Shown piece after piece: positions 59,085 through 64,000 of a stretch of 64,000 bases of DNA. Position 1 is the stretch's first letter, and the number at the start of each line of letters is the position of its first letter. The notes beneath the pieces are model-generated. The model saw only the letters and a list, made by a program, of their open reading frames with translations, searched no databases and was not told where the DNA came from. The stretch comes from Chloroflexota bacterium. Its GTDB lineage: Bacteria; Chloroflexota; Anaerolineae; Anaerolineales; E44-bin32. Made by a program: the position numbers and the translations under genes. The stretch spans positions 111,032-175,031 of the forward strand of contig JADFRG010000001.1 in assembly GCA_022561385.1 (NCBI GenBank), in the 5' to 3' direction.

Positions 59085-59731
59085 TGGGATTGCTCATTCA
59101 ATCGGTTGTTCACCGACAACAGCGCGGATTTCAAATCATCTTGCCGCAGGCTGGTGGTGAGATCTCCTCGGGTTCGCTCTACGATTCCGCGCACGACGTC
59201 CGTGAGTCTGCGCAGCTTGCCCGTGATTGCGTCCGGAAAGTCCACCGTCACAAGCAGTCCATAGATCTCATCCATTGCTTCGAGCAATCGCTCGGCCTCT
59301 TCCGAGCGATTGTGGCGCAGGATGTCCAGCGTGCGTCGGCGCAATTCCCCCGCCGCCTCCCCAAGACCTCCTAAATATGCGGCGTATTCGACCTCCAAAT
59401 CATCCGGATCCGGCAGCGTCTCACCCGCGAGCAGGGCATAAACGATGGAGGCCTCCGCGTACTCCTTTAATGCGTCCTGCGTGTACCCCGCGTGGTAGAG
59501 ATCCGGAAAAGGTTCGAGTTCCTTCCGAAGCGCCTCTTTAATCTCGCGTGCTTGCTCCAGGTGTTCCTGAGCCAGACCGCGCTCGTCTCGATGCGCGGCT
59601 CGAATGGCGGTTGCACAGTGGCGAATCATGGTGCGCGATCGCTGCAAGGCCAGATCGCGGGCAGCATTCTTGCCATCCAGATAGGCCAGAATTCGCTCAC
59701 CGATTTGGTCTAACGGTTCCAGCTCGCTCAC
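59081..59731 (-). CDS. Translin-family protein
   Basis: ALKEYAEASIVYALLAGETLPDPDDLEVEYAAYLGGLGEAAGELRRRTLDILRHNRSEEAERLLEAMDEIYGLLVTVDFPDAITGKLRRLTDVVRGIVERTRGDLT resembles translin-like proteins. Confidence 0.75.
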   Translation of the reverse strand: MSELEPLDQIGERILAYLDGKNAARDLALQRSRTMIRHCATAIRAAHRDERGLAQEHLEQAREIKEALRKELEPFPDLYHAGYTQDALKEYAEASIVYALLAGETLPDPDDLEVEYAAYLGGLGEAAGELRRRTLDILRHNRSEEAERLLEAMDEIYGLLVTVDFPDAITGKLRRLTDVVRGIVERTRGDLTTSLRQDDLKSALLSVNNRLNEQSQ

Positions 59732-60057
59732 TCGCTGCTGGACCCCTCGGGCGGATTGGCCTTAAACAACCGATCCGCCAGGTGGGGTCCCTCCGGAAGC
59801 TTAATCTCTCCGAACTGCGATTCGAATCGAGCGATGTGATCGTTCAGGGCCCGTAGAAAAAGCTTGGCGTTCAGGCCAGTCATCACCACCCGCGCCTTCA
59901 CTTTTGCACGCGGGACGCGAGGCATGACCTGGGCAAAATCCATCACGATCTCAGAGGCGGAATTTGTGACCATCGCGAAGTTTGCGTATATGGGGTCGAG
60001 ATCAGCAGGCACGTGGACCTGCACCTGTCCAGCAGGGGCTTTGGGTTGGTCCGTCAT
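59728..60057 (-). CDS. DUF3467 domain protein
   Basis: VHVPADLDPIYANFAMVTNSASEIVMDFAQVMPRVPRAKVKARVVMTGLNAKLFLRALNDHI. Confidence 0.88.
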   Translation of the reverse strand: MTDQPKAPAGQVQVHVPADLDPIYANFAMVTNSASEIVMDFAQVMPRVPRAKVKARVVMTGLNAKLFLRALNDHIARFESQFGEIKLPEGPHLADRLFKANPPEGSSSE

Positions 60058-60079
60058 CAGGATGCTCCATGTAGGGGAA

Positions 60080-60104
60080 GGCCCTCGAGCGTTGCTCGAG
60101 GGCC
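60080..60104 (-). terminator. Hairpin downstream of ssb
   Basis: GGCCCTCGAGC-GTT-GCTCGAGGGCC perfect inverted repeat. The T-tract is weak. Confidence 0.5.
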
Positions 60105-60123
60105 ATATATCGATTGCGGATGC

Positions 60124-60525
60124 CTAGAAGGGGATTTCTTCCTCGGTTGCAGGACCCAGATCCTCCGCAGCCACCGCATCGTCCCGTCCGCCCAAGAAGC
60201 GGACGGTCTGTGCGTTGACTTCGAAGGAGGCCGCCGGGGACCCATCATTCCGATTCCAGATGCGAGGGTTGCCGTTTTCGTCCGGCACCATGCGCCCCTC
60301 GACCAGAACCTGACGTCCCTTGCGCAGGTACTGATGCACCGATTCCGCCTGCTTTCCCCAAACAGACACTCGGAACCAGACGGTCTCGTCCACTTTCTCG
60401 CCCGAGCTGTCGGTGTAGCTCCGGTTGGTGGCGACAGACATGTTCGTCACCGCCTGACCGCTTGGCGTGTACCGCATCTCGGGATCGCGGCCGAGGTTGC
60501 CAACAAGAATGACTTTGTGAAACAT
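60124..60525 (-). CDS. ssb: Single-stranded DNA-binding protein
   Basis: MFHKVILVGNLGRDPEMRYTPSGQAVTNMSVATNRSY...WFRVSVWGKQAESVHQYLRKGRQVLVEGRM. Confidence 0.95.
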   Translation of the reverse strand: MFHKVILVGNLGRDPEMRYTPSGQAVTNMSVATNRSYTDSSGEKVDETVWFRVSVWGKQAESVHQYLRKGRQVLVEGRMVPDENGNPRIWNRNDGSPAASFEVNAQTVRFLGGRDDAVAAEDLGPATEEEIPF

Positions 60526-60715
60526 AGGAGCTTCCTTTCCGGTGGGGGGCAGTCTTTCGTTACGGCCCGGTAGCCGAATCGTGTATCAGTAGTCCCACCG
60601 TACTAGAACAAGTGTACTAATTAATGGAGGTTTGTCAAGTCTTCGCCTATGATTTGCTGCTTTACGCGTATTTTGGCCTGCGCTGCCTGTCTACGGGCCA
60701 TGTATTATCAGAGCA

Positions 60716-61840
60716 CTACCCGTGCAGAATCTTGTCCAGCGCCCCAATTAATCGTCGGACGTTCCGCTTGCGTGCCGAGTGGCCCATCAGGCCGATCCGC
60801 CACACTTTACCCTTCATATCCCCTAATCCGCCGGCGATAGCGATGTTGTATTCCTCCCGCAGCCGGCCACGCACTGCCGCTTCGTCCACTCCCTCCGGCA
60901 CTCTCACGGTGGTGACGGTGGTCATGCGATATGCTTCCGGCACAACCATCGTCATATCGAGTCCCTGCAGCCCTTCCCACAACATTTCTGCACTGGCTTG
61001 ATGCCGCGCCCAGCGTGCCTCCAGCCCCTCCTCGGCCACGATGCGCAGCCCCTCGTAGAGCGCTAGATTGGACGAAATCGGGGCCGTGTGATGATAGGTG
61101 CGTTCTTTGCCCCAATACTTCTGCATGCCGCTCATGTCGAAGTACCAGTTGGCAACCGATGTTTCCCTCTCCGCTAATGTCTTTTCCGCGCGCGGTCCGA
61201 GCGTAATAGGCCCCAGGCCCGGCGGACAACTCAGACACTTCTGGCTGCCGCTGTAACATACATCGAGGTCCCACTCATCGACCAGCACTGGGTTGCCACC
61301 CAGGGTGGCCACCGCGTCCACCACCAGCAGTCCTCCATGAGCGTGCACCAGGTCCGCCATACCCTCCAACGGCTGAAGCGCACCGGTAGAGGTCTCTCCA
61401 TGCACGATGGCTACTACCTTCGCCGGGCGAGATTTTAGGGCCTGCTCAATCTCCTCTATTGTGAATACTTCGCCCATCGGCCGGCGGATGATTTCGACCT
61501 CCGCTCGGTACCTGCGACACATCTCTTCCATTCGCTCGCCGAAGAACCCACTGATGCAGACCAGCACCGGGTCTCCGGGTTCGATCATGTTGGATAGGGC
61601 AGTCTCCATTGCCGCGCTGCCGGTGCCGCTCACCGGGATGGTGAGTGAATTTTCAGTCTGGAACGTGTACCGCAGCAGATGCTGAATGCGATCCATCACG
61701 TCGAGAAAGATCGGATCCAGATGGCCCATCATGGGTGCGGCCATGGCCTGCAGCACCCTGGGCGGCACATTGCTTGGCCCGGGGCCGAGCAAAAGCGGTG
61801 CGTTATCCTCCAATTGAGGATAATTGGGGGGATTCTTCAT
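60716..61840 (-). CDS. Class V aminotransferase (alanine-glyoxylate/serine-pyruvate aminotransferase-like)
   Basis: [70 protein letters not shown] (PLP Lys) and TYHHTAPI. Confidence 0.93.
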   Translation of the reverse strand: MKNPPNYPQLEDNAPLLLGPGPSNVPPRVLQAMAAPMMGHLDPIFLDVMDRIQHLLRYTFQTENSLTIPVSGTGSAAMETALSNMIEPGDPVLVCISGFFGERMEEMCRRYRAEVEIIRRPMGEVFTIEEIEQALKSRPAKVVAIVHGETSTGALQPLEGMADLVHAHGGLLVVDAVATLGGNPVLVDEWDLDVCYSGSQKCLSCPPGLGPITLGPRAEKTLAERETSVANWYFDMSGMQKYWGKERTYHHTAPISSNLALYEGLRIVAEEGLEARWARHQASAEMLWEGLQGLDMTMVVPEAYRMTTVTTVRVPEGVDEAAVRGRLREEYNIAIAGGLGDMKGKVWRIGLMGHSARKRNVRRLIGALDKILHG

Positions 61841-61992
61841 GGATACCTTCCCTGCGAGTCTGGTGCCATCCTATTATGACGCTCGCGCTACATTCACGTT
61901 CTCAGGACGTGGTTTTGTTGCCAGGGCTCGACAATCAATCGGTTAATACGCCGACTATAATCTGAAAATGCGTCTTGTGAAGGGTTTTGCAG

Positions 61993-62576
61993 ATGTTTGA
62001 GATCGGCGAGTTGGCCGGTGACAAAATCAAAGAACGACTACAGGTGGTCAAGCGACCCGAGCTGGCGCTGCGGGTTGAGATCGTCGGCCGATCCGAGGAC
62101 GAGTTTCACTACCGTATGAGCTTCGTGCCTCCGGAATTTAGCCGGCCCGATGCCGAAGTTATCACGACTCATGGACCGACCGTCCTCATAGACTCGGTGA
62201 GCGGTCGTTATCTGGACGGATCGTAACTAAACTACATCGACGAGACGGACGAGTCGGGCTTCAAGTTCGACAACCCCAATCCGCTCCGGCACGATGAACA
62301 CGCGCGCGAGGTCAACCAGGTCATCCTAAGTGAGATCAACCCTTCCATAGCCGTCTATGGCGGCCCGTCACTTAGATGGATGTTCTAAACAACGTGGCTC
62401 ACGGTGGGGGTTGCCAGGGCCGCGGCCTGGAGAGCGTGACCCTGCGGCAAGGGGTTGAGAAAATGATCATGGAAGTCGTGCCGTCGATTAATAGCCTGGT
62501 CGATGCCACCGATCACACTCTCGGTGTCAACCCATATTTCCAGCGGCAGGCCAGCGGCGAGTCCCCACTCGCCTAG
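61993..62576 (+). pseudogene. Decayed HesB/IscA-like plus NifU C-terminal-domain (NfuA-type) Fe-S biogenesis gene
   Basis: MFEIGEL...TVLIDSVSGRYLDGS*LNYIDETDESGFKFDNPNPLRHDEHAREVNQVILSEINPSIAVYGGP[frameshift]...MDVLNNVAHGGGCQGRGLESVTLRQGVEKMIMEVVPSINSLVDATDHTLGVNPYFQ. In-frame stop, frameshift, and CxxC changed to CQGR. Confidence 0.9.
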
Positions 62577-62747
62577 CCATCCCCTGCGGCCTTGGAACAG
62601 TCCTCCGCCCGAATGAATGACATGGCCCGATCATGCCCCCGCATTCGGCCTCGGCCGATCCGCGACAGAAATCCAAACGAGTTGGCGCAGATTCCTTCTA
62701 TAATGACTGAACCGTCTCGTTGGGGACGATAAGATTCAGGAGATTTG

Positions 62748-63077
62748 ATGAAGGAGATCAGCGCGGAGGAACTCAAGGCCAAAATCGATAGCGGCGACGA
62801 TTTCAGGCTCGTAATGACCCTGGGGGACCTAGCATTCAAGGGCAAACATATACCCGGCTCCATCGATCTGCACGAGCCTAAGACTCTCCTATCTGAGCTG
62901 GATCCGTCCGAAGACATCGTGGTTTATTGCTCTGATCGGTTGTGCCCTGCCAGCATGATGGCGTACAACTTTCTGGAGGGCCAACACTACAAATCCGTGC
63001 GGCGATTCTCCGACGGACTCGCTGGCTGGGAGGCGGCAGGTTACTCACTTCAAGGCGTGCTCGTTGAAGATGACTAA
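62748..63077 (+). CDS. Rhodanese-like domain protein
   Basis: ISAEELKAKIDSGDDFRLVMTL...HIPGSIDLHE...DIVVYCSDRLCPASMMAYNFLEGQHYKSVRRFSDGLAGWEAAGY; RBS AGGAG upstream. Confidence 0.9.
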   Translation: MKEISAEELKAKIDSGDDFRLVMTLGDLAFKGKHIPGSIDLHEPKTLLSELDPSEDIVVYCSDRLCPASMMAYNFLEGQHYKSVRRFSDGLAGWEAAGYSLQGVLVEDD

Positions 63078-63164
63078 GCCCTCGTCTGACCGCAATTCCC
63101 GGTTTATTCACTCACTCGTCAAGAACGAAACGCAAGCGGGCCGGGCTGACTAACCCTCCCGGGG

Positions 63165-63384
63165 ATCTCCTTGGCCGCACTGGGCGGGGCCTGGCGGTCG
63201 CTGGAAGTCGTGCCAGAATTGCTGCCTATCGTGGGACACATCTAACCCGTGGCCTGGGCGATGGACGGCTACACTTCGCTTATCTTCGAAAACGGAGACT
63301 TGAGGACCGAAGATCCTGATCTTGCTGGCCGCCACGGCGGGATTCATTGTGATTGGCGTTCGACGATTCCGCTATGAATTATGA
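63165..63384 (+). pseudogene. C-terminal remnant of an ABC-2 type transporter permease
   Basis: ISLAALGGAWRSLEVVPELLPIVGHI*PVAWAMDGYTSLIFENG...[frameshift]...ILILLAATAGFIVIGVRRFRYEL* keeps the ABC-2 permease C-terminal pattern over a stop and a frameshift. Confidence 0.75.
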
Positions 63385-63423
63385 GCGTATGATTTGTGAG
63401 CGGCGAGTGACAGGAGTTTTGAG

Positions 63424-63654
63424 ATGAGCGGTGAGAATAGTTCGGGGCTGAAGTGGCGGATCGCGTTCTCGATCATCACTTCCATGATCTGGTTGATCTT
63501 CATTGTGGCCTGGATTGGGTTTGGCTGGAACGATTTTGAGACGTCAGAGAACATCGCCGTGTTGTGTATCTCGTCGGTGGTCTGGATGGGATCGAACAGT
63601 CTGGTTTGGGTGATCTGGCCTAATCGGGCCAACAGTGAGGGGGAGGCCGGCTAG
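63424..63654 (+). CDS. Small hypothetical membrane protein (76 aa)
   Basis: Two hydrophobic segments (FSIITSMIWLIFIVAWIGFGW, NIAVLCISSVVWMGSNSLVWVIW); RBS-like sequence before the ATG. Confidence 0.6.
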   Translation: MSGENSSGLKWRIAFSIITSMIWLIFIVAWIGFGWNDFETSENIAVLCISSVVWMGSNSLVWVIWPNRANSEGEAG

Positions 63655-63678
63655 CGAGGCTCGGGCCGACGCGGCCGA

Positions 63679-64000
63679 CTAAAGGCTCCCCTCACCGGTC
63701 CGCGTTTTGGCAGATTTTCCTATCCACCCCAGGTGGGTGTGGTCGAAAGAATCAGGAAATTTCAATCCGTACCCTACCGCTCGATCAAGACTCGAATGTG
63801 CCAGCATGATCACGCCCACCAATAGCAGGGTCTGGCTTCCGAGCAAGGCTCCCACCAGGTAGGCGGCGACCGAAATCCCCTTGTGATGCGTGAGGTTATA
63901 GGTAATAGCTCCGGTCCGACGTCCGGCCAGGTAGCCGAGTGCCCCCAGGTCCGGCGTGAGCAGCAGGACCAAGAAAACCCACCAAGCGTAGTCCAGTAGG
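63679..64000 (-). CDS. DUF4260-like membrane protein, 5' end beyond the window
   Basis: TPDLGALGYLAGRRTGAITYNLTHHKGISVAAYLVGALL...MLAHSSLDRAVGYGLKFPDSFDHTHLGWIG is typical of DUF4260. The frame stays open to the right edge. Confidence 0.82.
   Translation of the reverse strand, partial: LLDYAWWVFLVLLLTPDLGALGYLAGRRTGAITYNLTHHKGISVAAYLVGALLGSQTLLLVGVIMLAHSSLDRAVGYGLKFPDSFDHTHLGWIGKSAKTRTGEGSL

Overview
This 64 kb window looks like bacterial chromosome, probably Chloroflexota (inference from gene content and TP-rich extracytoplasmic linkers; not proven). It is mostly housekeeping: murJ, xseAB, a primary sigma factor, rdgB, trxB, tRNA-Val(CAC), ROK glucokinase, a heterodimeric ABC exporter, thrC-thrB, an ftsH-like protease, mutY, clpC, recN, nadK and ssb. 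Three accessory regions stand out. (1) At 30.5-37.2 kb there is a compact set: GTP cyclohydrolase II (RibA), stand-alone RibD-C reductase, zinc-type dehydrogenase, PTPS/QueD-like T-fold protein with the catalytic Cys replaced by Glu, GT4 glycosyltransferase, small membrane protein, methyltransferase, and a convergent CDP-alcohol phosphotransferase-DoxX fusion. No other riboflavin genes are present. It is the best candidate for an undescribed pathway, plausibly a glycosylated and perhaps membrane-linked pteridine or pyrimidine. (2) At 21.6-24.9 kb a translationally coupled operon encodes a 2OG-Fe(II) oxygenase, two methyltransferases and an APH-fold kinase. (3) Decayed genes lie on both sides of region 1 and near the right end: P-type ATPase, mgtE, a methyltransferase fragment, HesB-NifU and an ABC-2 permease. 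An exact 18-bp direct repeat brackets region 1. Other notable items are an S41 peptidase homolog that lacks its Ser/Lys dyad, a divergent FtsH homolog, a bacterial translin-like protein, and a protein kinase and a DUF389 protein with TP-rich linkers. All calls come from reading the sequence and motifs; no database search was run.
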